Assembly (NCBI GenBank): GCA_016714465.1
Contig: JADKDT010000013.1
Coordinates: 62,001 to 126,000, forward strand
Direction of reading: 5' to 3'
Source of the DNA: Candidatus Brachythrix odensensis
GTDB lineage: Bacteria > Chloroflexota > Anaerolineae > J036 > Brachytrichaceae
Length of the DNA stretch: 64,000 bases
Below are positions 7,774 through 18,189 of this stretch, piece by piece (within the stretch, counting starts at the first letter, position 1; the number at the start of each line of letters is the position of its first letter). Made by a program: the position numbers and the translations under genes. The notes beneath the pieces were generated by a model. It saw only the letters and a program-made list of their open reading frames with translations. It had not been told where the DNA came from and searched no databases.

Positions 7774-10700
7774 GACCAACCATCCCCGCCAACGCGTGCG
7801 CGACCTCCATCAGCCGGGCCTTCCACTGCTCCGGCGTGCCACGCCGCGAATACGTCACCTGGCGCCGGCCGATGATGCCGTCCTCGCCCAACAGCCGCTC
7901 GAGCCTGATCCGCGGAATCTTCTCGATCGCATCCGCCCGGATCGTGATTCGATTGCCATCCGTCGTGATCGACTGGGCTCCAAACTCACTGGCCGCGATC
8001 TTGAGCCGGGCCTGGTAGGTCAGATTCAGGGCCGGGCCGGGCAGCTTGCCAAACCGATCGACCAGCTCTTCCTCGAACGCCACCACGGCCGCCTCGTCGC
8101 CCAGGCTGGCCATCCGCCGATAGAGCTGCAGCCGCAGAGCGTTGTCGCCGACATACTTTTCGGGCAGCCCGACTGCCAAAGGCAGATCGATCACCATCGG
8201 GCGGGTCGGCTCGGCTGGGACCTGGGTCCCGTCGCGCAAGGCTCGCAAAGTGCCGACCTCGTGCGAAAGCAATCGGGTGTAGAGGTCCAGACCAACGCTG
8301 CTGACGTGCCCGCTTTGCTTCGGACCGAGCAGATCTCCCGCCCCGCGCAGCTCAAGGTCGCGCATCGCGATCATGTAGCCCGCCCCGATCCCGGCCGCCT
8401 CACGTAATGTGTTTTAAACGTTCCTTGGCGTCTTCAGTGAGCTTGGCCCTGCGGTCATGGAAGAAGTAGGCGTAGGCCTGGGTCGAGCTGCGCCCAACCC
8501 GCCCGCGCAATTGATACAGCTCGGCCAGGCCAAAATGGTCGGCCCGATCGATGATGATGGTGTTGGCGTTCGGAATGTCCAGCCCGCTCTCGATGATGTT
8601 GGTCGAAACCAGGATGTTGGTCCCGCCGTCCGAGAACGTTTGCATAATCCGCGACAGTTCCCGGTCGTGCATCTGGCCGTGGGCGATGGCGATCGAGGCC
8701 TCCGGCACGAGACGATGTACCTTCTGGGCCAGCAGGGGCAGGGTCGTGATCCGGTTGTGGACGACAAAGACCTGCCCGTCACGATCGAGCTCGCGCTGGA
8801 TGGCCTGTTGGAGCACAGCGTCCTCGAACGCGCCCACATAGCTGATGATGGGCAGCCGCTCCGCCGGCGGGGTCTCGATCAGGCTGATTTCGCGCACGCC
8901 CGACAGGCCCATGTGCAGCGTGCGCGGGATCGGGGTCGCCGTCATTGTCAGCACATCCACCCCAACCTTGAGCTGTTTGAGCTTTTCTTTCGCGCTCAGG
9001 CCGAAGCGTTGCTCTTCGTCGATGACGAGCAGGCCGAGGTCCTTGAACTGGGCCCGGTCAGCGATCAGCCCATGCGTGCCGATCACGATGTCGAGCTCCC
9101 CGGCGCCCATCCGTTCGATCACCCGTTTCTTCTCAGCCGCAGTCCGGAAGCGCGAGAGCATGTCGATCTTCACCGGGAACGGCGCCAGGCGGCGCCGGAA
9201 CGTGCTGTGGTGCTGCTGGGCGAGAACAGTCGTCGGCACCAGCACCGCCACCTGCTTGCCATCTTGCACGGCCTTGAAGGCCGCTCGCAGCGCGACTTCG
9301 GTCTTGCCAAACCCCACGTCGCCGCACACCAGCCGGTCCATCGGGCGCGGGCTCTCCATGTCATTTTTGACCGCCAGGATGGCCGACAACTGGTCGTCGG
9401 TCTCGACATAGGCGAACGACGATTCGAGCTCGCGCTGCCAATGGCCGTCCGGGCTGAAACCGAAACCGGGCGCGACTTCGCGCTCGGCGTACAACTTGAG
9501 CAGCTCGCGGGCAACATCGGCGGCCGCGCCTTTGGCCTTTGACTTGGAGGTTTGCCATTCCGGCGAGTGCAGCTTGGTGAGTGTCGGCTGCAGATCCTCG
9601 CCACCGACATAGCGCGCCACCCGATCCAGATGATGCAGCGGCACAAACAGGCGGTCGCCTTCGGCGTATTCAAGCAGCAAATACTCGCGCTCGCCTTCGA
9701 CCGGCTCGACCGAGGTGCCGGTGTTGACCGTCAACTTGACCGTGCCGCGGAATACCCCAACGCCGTAGTCCTCGTGCACAACCGCATCGCCGGTCTTCCA
9801 GTCGGCGAAGCCTTTCTCGGGAGCGGCCCTCCGCGCCCGGCCGGCGGTGAAGGCGTCCGGGCGAGCATAACCAAAAATCTCTACATCTGTCAATAGCGTC
9901 ATTCCGCTGGCATGGATGAAACCGCCTGGCAGGGCGCCATTGACAAACATCACCCCGCGCTCCGGCACGGACTCCAGGTCGGAGTGCGCCGCCGTCCCAG
10001 GTCGCGTTTCGGCCCACAGGCCGGCCAACCGGCTGGCCTGGCGCGATACAACGATGACTGGGTTTGTCACGTTGGCCTTGAGAAAATCCAGGACTGGCTG
10101 ACGCTGCCCTGCGAAATGGGGGCCGCCTTGAAGGCATTCGCGAGGGTTTCGCGCTGACACGGACCTTTCGGCCGCAAGGCCAAGGACAAGTCGCGGTATC
10201 GCCGGCTTGCCCTCCGAGAACATTTTCCAGGACCCAAATGGCAGGAGTCGCGCCTTTACCTGTGCGACTTCGCCGGCATCTTCCAGGATCGCCCGTTCGC
10301 GTTCCGCCTTGTTTTCAAGTTCTTCCCAGGCTGCGCGGAGTTCGACTTCGTCGTCGATGATGATCAGTCCGTCCTCGCCGAGATAGTCGACGACAAGCGA
10401 TGGCGCCTTGCTTGGCGCGGCGAGGTCGAGCGGGGTGATGGCGATCCGGTCGCCCGTTTCGCCACTTCGCTGAGTGCCCGGGTCAAACCAGCGGATCGAT
10501 TCGACCTGATCGCCGAACAACTCGATCCGGGCCGGCTGCTCATACACCGGCGACCACACATCGATGATCCCGCCTCGCCGGCTGATCAAACCGACCCGAT
10601 CAACGACCGGCGCGTTTTCGTAGCCGATCGAAACCCAATGGGCCAGCATGCTTTCCAGCGCAAGATCCATATCCCGCCGGATGAAGCGTGTGCCGCTTGA

Positions 10701-11141
10701 GAACAGACCCGGCGCCATGGTCGGATGCATCGCCGCCCGTGGGCTGGCAACGATCAGCGGGGGCACGCCGATGCCGCGCGTCATTGGGCTGAGCCGGGCC
10801 AGCGCCGCAGTGCGCTGGGTGACGACATCGATCACCGGCGCGACGCTGTCGTAGAACGAGGTGTTGGGCTCGACCAGCCGAATAAGCGATAGTGACTCGG
10901 CAATGTCGATCCCGCACAGGGTTCGCACGGCGTCGGCAGCCTGGCGCGAAGCCTCCACCGACGATGTGACATACAGCGTCGGCCGGCGGGTCTGTTGCCA
11001 CAACGCCGCAACGATAAGTGGGCGGATGGACCGGGCGACTGCCAGGGCGATCGGACCGGAACTTGGCTCGGACAGCGAATTCCGGAGTGCCTGGTACTCG
11101 GGCAGGCCTTCAAGCCAGGCCGACAAGGGTCGCATTGACAT
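7769..11141 (-). CDS. mfd: Transcription-repair coupling factor Mfd (one frameshift)
   Basis: Mfd displaces stalled RNA polymerase and recruits UvrA to the lesion. About 1,120 residues are present, close to family length. In order: a UvrB-like N-terminal region, the CarD-like RNA-polymerase-interacting domain (DAVVHEDYGVGVF), translocase lobe 1 with Walker A GDVGFGKTEVAL, the DEEQRFG box and TATPIPRTLHM, lobe 2 ending ELYQLRGRVGRS, and the C-terminal TRCF domain. An extra T near 8397 puts a stop after RLKHIT; the protein resumes with AAGIGAGYMIAMRDLELRG. ATG 11141 is preferred over an in-frame TTG at 11165. Confidence 0.95.
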
Positions 11142-11332
11142 AATCTGCCCAAGATCTCCCAGCAAAGATTTCCGCTTCAGGCGGTATCCCCGTCCCGGCG
11201 CGCCGGGACGGGGGCCATCGCCTCGGAAGTCAGGTTTATTGGGAGCGCTGGGGATTGTTATTGTAGCGGTTCAGCCAATGAATATAATGAATCGCAAGAA
11301 CTTGGGCCACTGGCCCGAGTCGGACGAATTCG

Positions 11333-11967
11333 ATGGCAGGCACGATTACGGCGCTCAAGGCGCAGAAACGCGCGCGAGGGCGGGTGGACGTGCACCTGGA
11401 CGGTGAAGTTGCGTTTAGTGTGGCCCTGATTCACGCCCTGTGGCTGAAGATTGGGCAGACGTTAAGCGACGATGCGATCGCGTCGCTGCAGGCTGCGGAT
11501 ACGCTTGAGCAGGCCAAGCAGCGGGTGGTCGGTTTGCTCGAGTTTCGCCCGCGATCTGTGCGCGAGGTTCAGCAGAGGCTGAAGCGCGCAGGGGTGGACG
11601 AGAATACGATCGATCAGGTCGTCGATCAACTGAAGGCGGCGGGGATGCTGGACGACAAAGCGTTTGCCGCGGCGTGGGTGGAGAGCCGCCTGCGCGCAAA
11701 TCCGCGCGGCAAGCGGATGCTGGCCTGGGAGTTGCGCCAAAAGGGCGCCGATCCGCAGGCGATCGAGGCATCCCTTGCCGGCGTGGACGATCGAGGAGGC
11801 CGCGCCTCACGGCGGCGCGTAAGCGTTTGTCAAGGCTGGCATCGCTATCGGCGCCGGAAAGACGGCGCAAGTTGATCGAGTATCTCGCCCGGAATGGTTT
11901 CGCGTTCACCATCATCGAAGACGTCCTTGGAAAACTGGACCTTGCGGCGGATGACGCCGTAGAGTGA
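11333..11967 (+). CDS. recX: RecX regulatory protein (frameshifted)
   Basis: RecX binds RecA filaments and limits RecA activity. About 210 residues with the usual three-helix repeats are present, including LEFRPRSVREVQQRLKRAGV, MLDDKAFAAAWVESRLR and RGKRMLAWELRQKG. The frame shifts near 11795-11810 (best explained by two inserted C residues), after which the family's last repeat continues as LIEYLARNGFAFTIIEDVLG. The length is normal once corrected. It lies 17 nt upstream of rny. No recA gene is in the window. Confidence 0.88.
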
Positions 11968-11983
11968 GACAAGGACGAAATAC

Positions 11984-13522
11984 ATGGAAGTCACATTCCT
12001 GATCATTGGGCTGGTCGTAGGTTTATTGATCGGCGCGGCAATTGCCGTATTCGCGTATCGGAATGCCCGAAAGAAGACGCGCGACGAAGGCGCCGTCCTG
12101 CGGGTTGAGGCCGAAAAGACGCTGGCCGAGGCGCAAGCCAAATCCCGCGAATTGCTGGTCGTCGCAAAAGACGAGGCGATCAAGGTGCGGGACAGCGCCG
12201 AGTCCGAGTTCAAGGAGCGCCGGGCCGAGATTCAGCGTGAAGAAGAGCGCCAGGTCCGCCGGCGCTCGGATATCGAAGCGCAGCGCGAGAAGCTCGATCA
12301 GCGCAACAAGACCGCTGACAAGCGCCAGCAACAGCTCGACAAACTGGCTCAAGATGTTGAGAAGCTGCAGGCCGAGCGGGTGGCCGCCCTCGAACGTGCC
12401 GCCGCCATGACCCGCGAAGACGCCCGAAATGAGTTGATCGGGGCGGTCCGCGAAGAGACCCGCGGCGATATGGCCCGGGTGATCCGCGAGGTTGAGGCCC
12501 AGGCCAAGGAGACGGCGGACACCAAGGCCCGCAAGATTGTTATCGAGACCATGCAGCGGGTCGCCACCGACACCGTGGCCGAAAAGGCCGTCACCACTGT
12601 GGCCATTCCCAACGAGGAAGTCAAGGGCCGCATCATTGGCCGGAACGGCCGGAATGTGCAGTCATTCGAACAAGCGGCTGGCGTCGATGTCATCGTCGAC
12701 GACAGCCCGGATGCCGTGACCATTGCCTGCTTCGATCCGGTTCGGCGTGAGATCGCCCGGCGGGCCCTGGATGCCCTCATCCGGGACGGCCGGATTCAAC
12801 CGCAACGAATCGAAAAGACCCTCGAGGACGCCCGCCGCGACGTCGAGCGGATCATGTGGGACGAGGGCGAGCGCGCAACGGTCGAAGCCGGTGTGCCCAA
12901 TCTGCCCACCGAGATCATCAAGACCCTGGGCCGGCTGAAGTACCGCACCAGCTACGGTCAGAACCAGCTATACCATTCGGTCGAGTCGGCCCGCCTGGCG
13001 GGTTTGCTCGCTTCCGAGTTCAAGGCTGATGTCAAGATCGCCAAGATGGGCGGGTTGCTGCATGACATCGGCAAGGCCCTTGACCGGGAAAACGAAGGCA
13101 CTCACGTCCAGCTCGGGGTCGAATTGCTGCGCCGCTTCAATATTCCACCCAAAGTTGTGCATTGCGTCGAATCGCACCATCATGATGGCGCGCAGGAGTC
13201 GCTCGAAGCCGTCATCGTCGAAATCGCCGACGCCATCTCCGGTTCACGCCCAGGCGCCCGTCGCGAGTCGCTGGAGAACTACGTCAAGCGGGTGCGCCAG
13301 CTCGAAGACAGCGCGCGCGCCTTCCCCGGGGTGGCCGAGTGCTTCGCTGTCCAGGCCGGTCGAGAACTGCGCATCATTGTGCGGCCCGAGCAGATCGACG
13401 ACCTGGCCTGCATCCAGCTCAGCCGCGATATCGCCAAGCGCATTGAGGAGACGATGGAGTACCCCGGCCAGATCAAGGTCACCGTCGTGCGCGAGACGCG
13501 CGTGGTCGAATACGCCAAGTAA
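11984..13522 (+). CDS. rny: Ribonuclease Y
   Basis: This 512-residue membrane-anchored endoribonuclease starts mRNA decay in many Gram-positive-like bacteria. An N-terminal membrane helix (about residues 2-24) is followed by a long charged coiled coil (about 30-190), a KH domain with GRIIGRNGRNVQSFEQAAGV, and an HD domain with the metal site GGLLHDIGKAL and later SHHHDGAQESLE. Length and order match the family. It starts 17 nt after recX and is followed 8 nt later by the M20 peptidase gene, so the three are probably one operon. Confidence 0.97.
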   Translation: MEVTFLIIGLVVGLLIGAAIAVFAYRNARKKTRDEGAVLRVEAEKTLAEAQAKSRELLVVAKDEAIKVRDSAESEFKERRAEIQREEERQVRRRSDIEAQREKLDQRNKTADKRQQQLDKLAQDVEKLQAERVAALERAAAMTREDARNELIGAVREETRGDMARVIREVEAQAKETADTKARKIVIETMQRVATDTVAEKAVTTVAIPNEEVKGRIIGRNGRNVQSFEQAAGVDVIVDDSPDAVTIACFDPVRREIARRALDALIRDGRIQPQRIEKTLEDARRDVERIMWDEGERATVEAGVPNLPTEIIKTLGRLKYRTSYGQNQLYHSVESARLAGLLASEFKADVKIAKMGGLLHDIGKALDRENEGTHVQLGVELLRRFNIPPKVVHCVESHHHDGAQESLEAVIVEIADAISGSRPGARRESLENYVKRVRQLEDSARAFPGVAECFAVQAGRELRIIVRPEQIDDLACIQLSRDIAKRIEETMEYPGQIKVTVVRETRVVEYAK

Positions 13523-13529
13523 CCGGCCG

Positions 13530-14658
13530 ATGACGCTGCTTTCCACGCTGCAGACGGCGTTGCCGTCGACGCTTTCGTTGCTCGAGCGACTGGTGGCGCT
13601 CGAGTCGCCGACGCTCGACAAGGCCGCGGTCGATGCCGTCGGGGCCGTGCATGCCGCCCAGCTTACGTCGCTGGGCGCGCAGGTGCGAACCTTTCCCCAG
13701 GCCAAAACCGGCGATCACGTGCTCGGCGTATTCAACGCCGGGGCGGGTGTCCCGCTCATCCTCGTCATGCACATGGACACCGTGCATCCGCGCGGGACCC
13801 TGGCAAGCATGCCGATCAAATACTTGGAAGGACGGCTACACGGCCCCGGTGTCTATGACATGAAGGCCAGCCACGTCATTGCGCTGTCCGCGATTCGGGC
13901 CCTGCTGGACCTGGGCCAGATGCCCCGGCGCGAGATCCGAGTGCTATTCACCGCCGATGAGGAGACGGGCAGCCACACCTCGCGCCAGTTGATCGAGGAG
14001 CAGGCCCGCGGCTGCGCCCTGGCACTGGTGATGGAACCCGCCCTGCCAGATGGGCGTTTGAAGTCGGCCCGCAAGGGCACCGGGCTCTTTACCGTGACCG
14101 CCCGCGGCCGGGCCGCCCGCCGGCGGCGACCATGAGAAGGGCATCAACGCCATCCAGGAGCTTGCCCATCAGGTGCTGGCGGTGCAGTCCTGGACAGACT
14201 ACGCCCGCGGGTTGACGGTGAGCGTGGGCGATATCCGCGGCGGCGGCGTCACTAACGTCAGTCCCCGATCTGGCGTCCTTCAAGGCCGATCTGGCGATTG
14301 CGCGGGCATCGGATGGCCCGTATGCCGTCGATAAGTTCATGTCGCTCAAACCGGTCCTGCCTGGCGCCACGGTGATGGTCGGAGGCGGGCTCAACCGTCC
14401 CCGATGGAATGTGACGCCGGCCGGCTGGCCACCTTCGAACGCATGAATGCGCTGGCCCGGCGCGAACTGGGGCATGGGCTCGAGCATGCGCCGAGCGGCG
14501 GCGGGAGCGACGCGTCGTTCACCGCCGGAATCGGCGTGCCGACCATGGACGGCCTTGGCGCGGTGGGCGATGGCGCGCATGCGCTGCATGAGCATGTTGT
14601 CGTGGATAGCCTGCCCGAGCGAGCCGCCGTGTGCGCGGCCATTCTGCGCGATTGGTAG
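13530..14658 (+). pseudogene. M20-family metallopeptidase, several frameshifts
   Basis: The translation in pieces is a zinc-dependent M20 exopeptidase/deacylase (about 375 residues; CPG2/ArgE group). Metal ligands are seen in LILVMHMDTVHPRG and GPGVYDMKASHV, with the catalytic Glu in LFTADEETGSH. After about 14105 the frame breaks several times: near 14120, 14262 and 14400 (a C missing from a C run). Yet the C-terminal motifs continue, including HEKGINAIQEL and GGGSDASFTAGIGVPTMDGLG. At least three indels leave no intact frame as sequenced. It may be assembly error, because the remaining sequence shows no other decay. It follows rny by 8 nt. Confidence 0.75.
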
Positions 14659-14665
14659 TCACGGC

Positions 14666-14782
14666 ATGCGCTCGCTCTTCACCCGAGAGAACCTGGCCGC
14701 GCTGCTGCTGTGTCTGGCCCTCATCGCGCTGCTGATCGCCACCGCCGGCAGCTCGCCGCAGTGGATCTATCAGGGTTTCTGA
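14666..14782 (+). CDS. 38-residue single-pass membrane peptide, DUF5989-like
   Basis: A tiny gene from ATG 14666 to TGA 14782. The product starts MRSLFTRENLAALLLCL, has one hydrophobic helix (about residues 10-27) and ends PQWIYQGF. Its size, single helix and aromatic C-terminus resemble DUF5989-type peptides that accompany MBOAT and SGNH/SxtJ genes; that match is from memory and not verified. Its stop overlaps the MBOAT start codon (TGATG), which argues strongly for translation and co-expression. It may act as a small subunit of the acyltransferase. Confidence 0.6.
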   Translation: MRSLFTRENLAALLLCLALIALLIATAGSSPQWIYQGF

Positions 14783-16230
14783 TGACGATCCCAGCGCCCA
14801 CCGCGCCCGTGCCAAGACCCGCGAAGCCGGCGCCTGTCGCGCCGCCTGCCTCCGCAAACCGTGCGGCCGCGATCCGAAACGCGCTTGTTTTTGCGTTGTG
14901 CGTGTTGGCGCCGTTTCTGTTGCAGCCCCAGTCCCCGATCCGCAATCTTGATTTCTGGGTGCCAATGGCCTCGATCGGTCTGATCGTGCTGGTCTGGCTG
15001 TCGATCCACGGGCTGGCCGCCCTGCGCCAGCGCCGAGAACAGATTGCATTGCTGAGCCTGGTCGGGGTGATTCTGCTCGTGGCCGCCACCCGCTATCTGG
15101 GCGCGCTCAGCCTGACACCGAGCCGGCCACCCGAGATCACGCTTGTGCTGGTCGGGCTGATTGTCGCTGCGGGTGTTGCTGCAGCGGCTGGTCGGGCATT
15201 CTCGGCGCGTGCTACGACCGCATGGGTGGTCATCGGCGCGCTTATCGCCATCTTTGCCGTCCTCAAGAGTGACGCGCTGGCGACCGCTGCCAGCGCGCTC
15301 CTTCGGCCACTTGCCGGGCAACCGGCGGATCAGGCCCGTGCCACCGATATTGGCTGGCTCGGCTATTCGTATCTTGCCTTTCGCCTGATTGCCGTGTTGC
15401 GGGATCGAATGACCTCAGCCCGCACCCTGAGGCCGTATGGTCTGGGCGAAATTGTTGTCTACGCCTTGTTCGCGCCGGCCTTCCTTTCCGGTCCGATCGG
15501 TCGCGCCGATCGTTTCCTCAAAGAGTGGCGGGCACCGTGGTCGCCATCCGTGGCGGAAGTCGGCGAAGGTGCCCGGCGCGTTCTGATCGGGCTGGTCAAG
15601 AAGCTTGCCATCGCCGATACCCTCGCCCTGGTTGCGCTTAACGCCGACAACGCCGCCCAACTGCGCCCGGGCGGCTGGGTCTGGGTCATGCTCTACGCTT
15701 ATGCCTTTCGAATCTACTTCGACTTCGGCGGTTACACCGATATCGCGATCGGCCTGGGCCGCGCCCTCGGCGTAAAGCTGCCGGAGAACTTTGACCGGCC
15801 GTATCTCAAGCCCAACCTGACCCAGTTCTGGAACAGTTGGCACATGTCCCTGTCGCAATGGTTCCGCGGATATTGGTTCAATCCGCTCACTCGGGCCCTG
15901 CGGCTGCGCGAGTGGTCGCAGGCCGCGATCGTGGGGGTGGGGCAGGTCAGCACGATGCTGCTGATCGGGCTGTGGCACGGGCTCACCCTCAACTTCGTCG
16001 CGTGGGGGGCCTGGCACGCAGCCGGCCTGTTTGTCCACAATCGGTTTGCGGACTGGGCCAAGACGCGCCCGCTGGCTGGATTGTTCTCCGAGCGTTGGGC
16101 GCGCGCCCGCCAGCTTGTTGGCGTCGCCTTCACCTTTCACTTCGTGCTGTTGGGATGGGTGTGGTTTGCCCTGCCAACTCCTTATCTTGCGCTGCGGGTA
16201 TTCGGCCTGTTGGCCGGGGCGGGGCGATGA
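14782..16230 (+). CDS. MBOAT-family membrane O-acyltransferase (AlgI/DltB-like)
   Basis: This 482-residue polytopic protein carries the MBOAT core: FDFGGYTDIAIGLGRALG, then FDRPYLKPNLTQFWNSWHMS, then the catalytic His region LLIGLWHGLTLNFVAWG. Such proteins move acyl groups across the membrane onto polysaccharides, teichoic acids or lipids. A Pro/Ala-rich cytoplasmic N-terminus precedes about eleven helices. ATG 14782 overlaps the stop of the 38-residue peptide, and the TGA overlaps the ATG of the SGNH gene, as in AlgI/AlgX-type pairs. The ACP and acyl-AMP ligase 2 kb downstream could supply the acyl donor. Confidence 0.93.
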   Translation: MTIPAPTAPVPRPAKPAPVAPPASANRAAAIRNALVFALCVLAPFLLQPQSPIRNLDFWVPMASIGLIVLVWLSIHGLAALRQRREQIALLSLVGVILLVAATRYLGALSLTPSRPPEITLVLVGLIVAAGVAAAAGRAFSARATTAWVVIGALIAIFAVLKSDALATAASALLRPLAGQPADQARATDIGWLGYSYLAFRLIAVLRDRMTSARTLRPYGLGEIVVYALFAPAFLSGPIGRADRFLKEWRAPWSPSVAEVGEGARRVLIGLVKKLAIADTLALVALNADNAAQLRPGGWVWVMLYAYAFRIYFDFGGYTDIAIGLGRALGVKLPENFDRPYLKPNLTQFWNSWHMSLSQWFRGYWFNPLTRALRLREWSQAAIVGVGQVSTMLLIGLWHGLTLNFVAWGAWHAAGLFVHNRFADWAKTRPLAGLFSERWARARQLVGVAFTFHFVLLGWVWFALPTPYLALRVFGLLAGAGR

Positions 16231-17348
16231 AGACAATCTGGGCATCCCCATTTGTCCGAGTTCTGATCAAGGGGCTCGCGCTTTTTGTCGTCCTGAACCT
16301 GGCTTTCGCGTTGTTCCAGCCCATGGCCCTGCTCGGTCGGCTTTCGCTCTATACGGCGTCTTTCCTGGACGCGAACGGCTGCCTTTGGCTATCGGCCTGA
16401 CAAGGCCTACAACCTGGTCGTCAATAACCTGGACGCCATGTTGGCCAGCCATGCCGTCAGCGCGCCGAAGCAAGCAGACGAGTTTCGGGTGCTGGTCCTG
16501 GGGGACTCGTCGGTGTGGGGCGTGTTGCTTCAGCCGGATGACACGCTTGCCGGCCGATTGAACGCGCTTGGTCTGCGCGCCCCGGATGGCCGGCGCATGC
16601 GCTTCTACAACCTCGGGTATCCCGACTTCTCGGTCACGAAGGACCTGCTGCTGCTGCAACGCGGGCTCGGCCTGCAGCCTGATTTGGTTTTGTGGCTGGT
16701 GACGTTGAACTCGCTGCCTACCGACCGCCAGATTGAACACCTGCTGGTGCGCAGCAATCCGGCCGAGGCGCGCGCTCTCATCGGCCGATTCGGTCTTGGT
16801 CTGAACGACTCCGATCCGCAGTTTGACGCGCCGGGATTGCTGGACCGCACAATTGCTGGCGAACGGCGCAATCTGGCTGATCTCATGCGCCTACAGTTGC
16901 TTGGCCTGTCGTGGGCGGCTACGGGCATCGACCAGGACTATCCCGATCGATACGATCCGGTCACCCTCGATCTGGAGGCCAGTGACGCTATACGTGGATT
17001 GACGCCGCCCGTATTGCGCGACGACGAGATTCGCCTGGACGCCCTCACGGCCGGTTATCGCCTTGCGCTTGAGCGCGGCGTGCCGCTCATATTCATCAAT
17101 GAGCCCGTGGCGATCAGCGCCGGAAATAACAGCGACATTCGCTACAACGCCTTCTATCCGCGCTGGGCGTATGACCAGTATCGTGCCGGCTTGCCGAGGC
17201 CATTGGCGGAACGGGAGCGGGCTATCTCGACCTGTGGGATCTGGCGCCCGTTGCGGAGTTCACCAACAGCCCCGTCCACCTGAATCCGGCGGGATCAGCC
17301 CGTCTCGCCAAGCGGATCGCTGAGGCCCTGCCCGGTTGGTTGCGATAG
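16227..17348 (+). CDS. SGNH-hydrolase-like partner of MBOAT (frameshifted)
   Basis: A membrane-anchored SGNH/AlgX-like protein of about 370 residues, expected on the outer face where it would complete acyl transfer. An N-terminal helix (about residues 13-33) is followed by block I VLVLGDSSVWGV, with Ser nucleophile and an oxyanion Gly, and a C-terminal block SPVHLNPAGSARLA holding the catalytic His. Three single-base losses break the frame: two near 16355-16385 and one near 17195. The corrected sequence joins cleanly (FPGRERLPFGYRPDKAYNL; RAGLAEAIGGTGAGYLDLWD). ATG 16227 overlaps the MBOAT stop. Confidence 0.75.
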
Positions 17349-17358
17349 GGGGTTGTAG

Positions 17359-17378
17359 GCGCAGCCTTCAGGCTGCGC
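17359..17378. repeat. REP-like GC-rich palindrome, copy 1
   Basis: A perfect 8-bp stem (GCGCAGCC/GGCTGCGC) with a TTCA loop, preceded by GTAG. It starts 10 nt after the SGNH gene stop. With the copy at 17438-17457 it forms an inverted pair between convergent genes. Confidence 0.75.
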
Positions 17379-17437
17379 GCAGAGACGTGTACTTTTTGAT
17401 GCCTGACGTCCTGCACAACCGGAGGCAGGGCTTGAAC

Positions 17438-17457
17438 GCGCGGCCTGAAGGCCGCGC
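17438..17457. repeat. REP-like GC-rich palindrome, copy 2 (inverted)
   Basis: A perfect 8-bp stem (GCGCGGCC/GGCCGCGC) with a TGAA loop, followed by CTAC. Read on the other strand it matches copy 1 at nearly every base. A looser relative lies at 45266-45293. Confidence 0.75.
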
Positions 17458-17482
17458 CTACATCTTGCGCCTACAGCGCGCG

Positions 17483-17979
17483 TCAACTGATGAAGTAATC
17501 CAACGTAAAAAACCCCAACATCCCCACCACCAGACCGATCTTCAGCGCGGCCCCAATGACCATCCCGAGGAAGGTGCCCAGCCCGACCTTGCCGGCCTGG
17601 ACGATATCGCGGGCCGAAATCAGCTCGCCGATGACGGCCCCGATGAAGGGCCCGATCAGCACGCCCACGATGTTGAAAAACAAACCCCCAACAATCCCGC
17701 CGACAAGGGCGCCGAAGACCGCCAGTTTGCTGGCCCCCAGCTTCTGCACCCCGAGCACTGTGGCGGCCCAATCGACGGCGAACGAGGCAAGCATCAGCAC
17801 GAATCCGCCGCCCAGCCCGAGCCAGCTCACCCGCTGAAAATCGCCCGCCCACGCCCCAAGCACAAGGCCGAGGAATACAACCGGCACCCGGCAACACCGG
17901 CGCCACAATGCCGACGAGACCAATCACCACCGCCGCGACGGCCAACACCCCACAGCACGATCTGAGCAACTTCCGGCAT
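17483..17979 (-). CDS. DUF456 small membrane protein (frameshifted)
   Basis: A ~160-residue hydrophobic protein with the DUF456 pattern: glycine-rich helices containing GALVGGIVGGLFFNIVGVLI, GPFIGAVIGELISAR and GTFLGMVIGAALKIGLV. Function is unknown for the family; Gly-zipper-like helices are its hallmark. From ATG 17979 it should begin PEVAQIVLW..AVAAVVIGLVGIV. One insertion near 17940 and one indel near 17885 split it into three frames. It faces the MBOAT/SGNH genes and has no clear link to them. Confidence 0.72.
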
Positions 17980-18042
17980 GCGCCGAATCTAACACGCCCG
18001 GGCACCCTGCGCTCAGCCCAATCAGAATCAGAAAATGGCGCA

Positions 18043-18128
18043 ATCCGCGAAATCTGCGGACAAAACCCGACGTGCCCGTGACGGGCCAAGCGGGCAGTGA
18101 CAGGGATTTGTCCGCAGATTTCGCAGAT
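18043..18128. repeat. 86-bp element with long terminal inverted repeats
   Basis: Perfect 18-bp arms at 18047-18064 and 18107-18124 extend to about 22 of 23 pairs at 18042-18064/18107-18129. The 42-nt centre contains a second, smaller hairpin (GCCCGT..ACGGGC). It lies between the divergent DUF456 and ACP genes, upstream of the ACP promoter. No coding sequence is seen inside; it resembles a miniature inverted-repeat element. Confidence 0.7.
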
Positions 18129-18174
18129 TCGCGCCGATTCCGCAAGAGTGAGCGAGGAGGTTGCCCTGCCCGAG

Positions 18175-18180
18175 TAAAAT
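18175..18180 (+). promoter_or_regulatory. Probable -10 box (TAAAAT), leaderless start of the ACP gene
   Basis: TAAAAT lies 9 nt before ATG 18190, which places transcription initiation at the start codon. A GAGGAGG stretch at 18155-18161 lies upstream of the box and is too far away to serve as the ribosome-binding site. Confidence 0.5.
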
Positions 18181-18189
18181 CGCACTCCG

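Noticed and set aside
8457..9542. 361-codon open frame antisense to mfd
   Set aside because: No domain similarity, and it lies entirely within the conserved Mfd translocase region.
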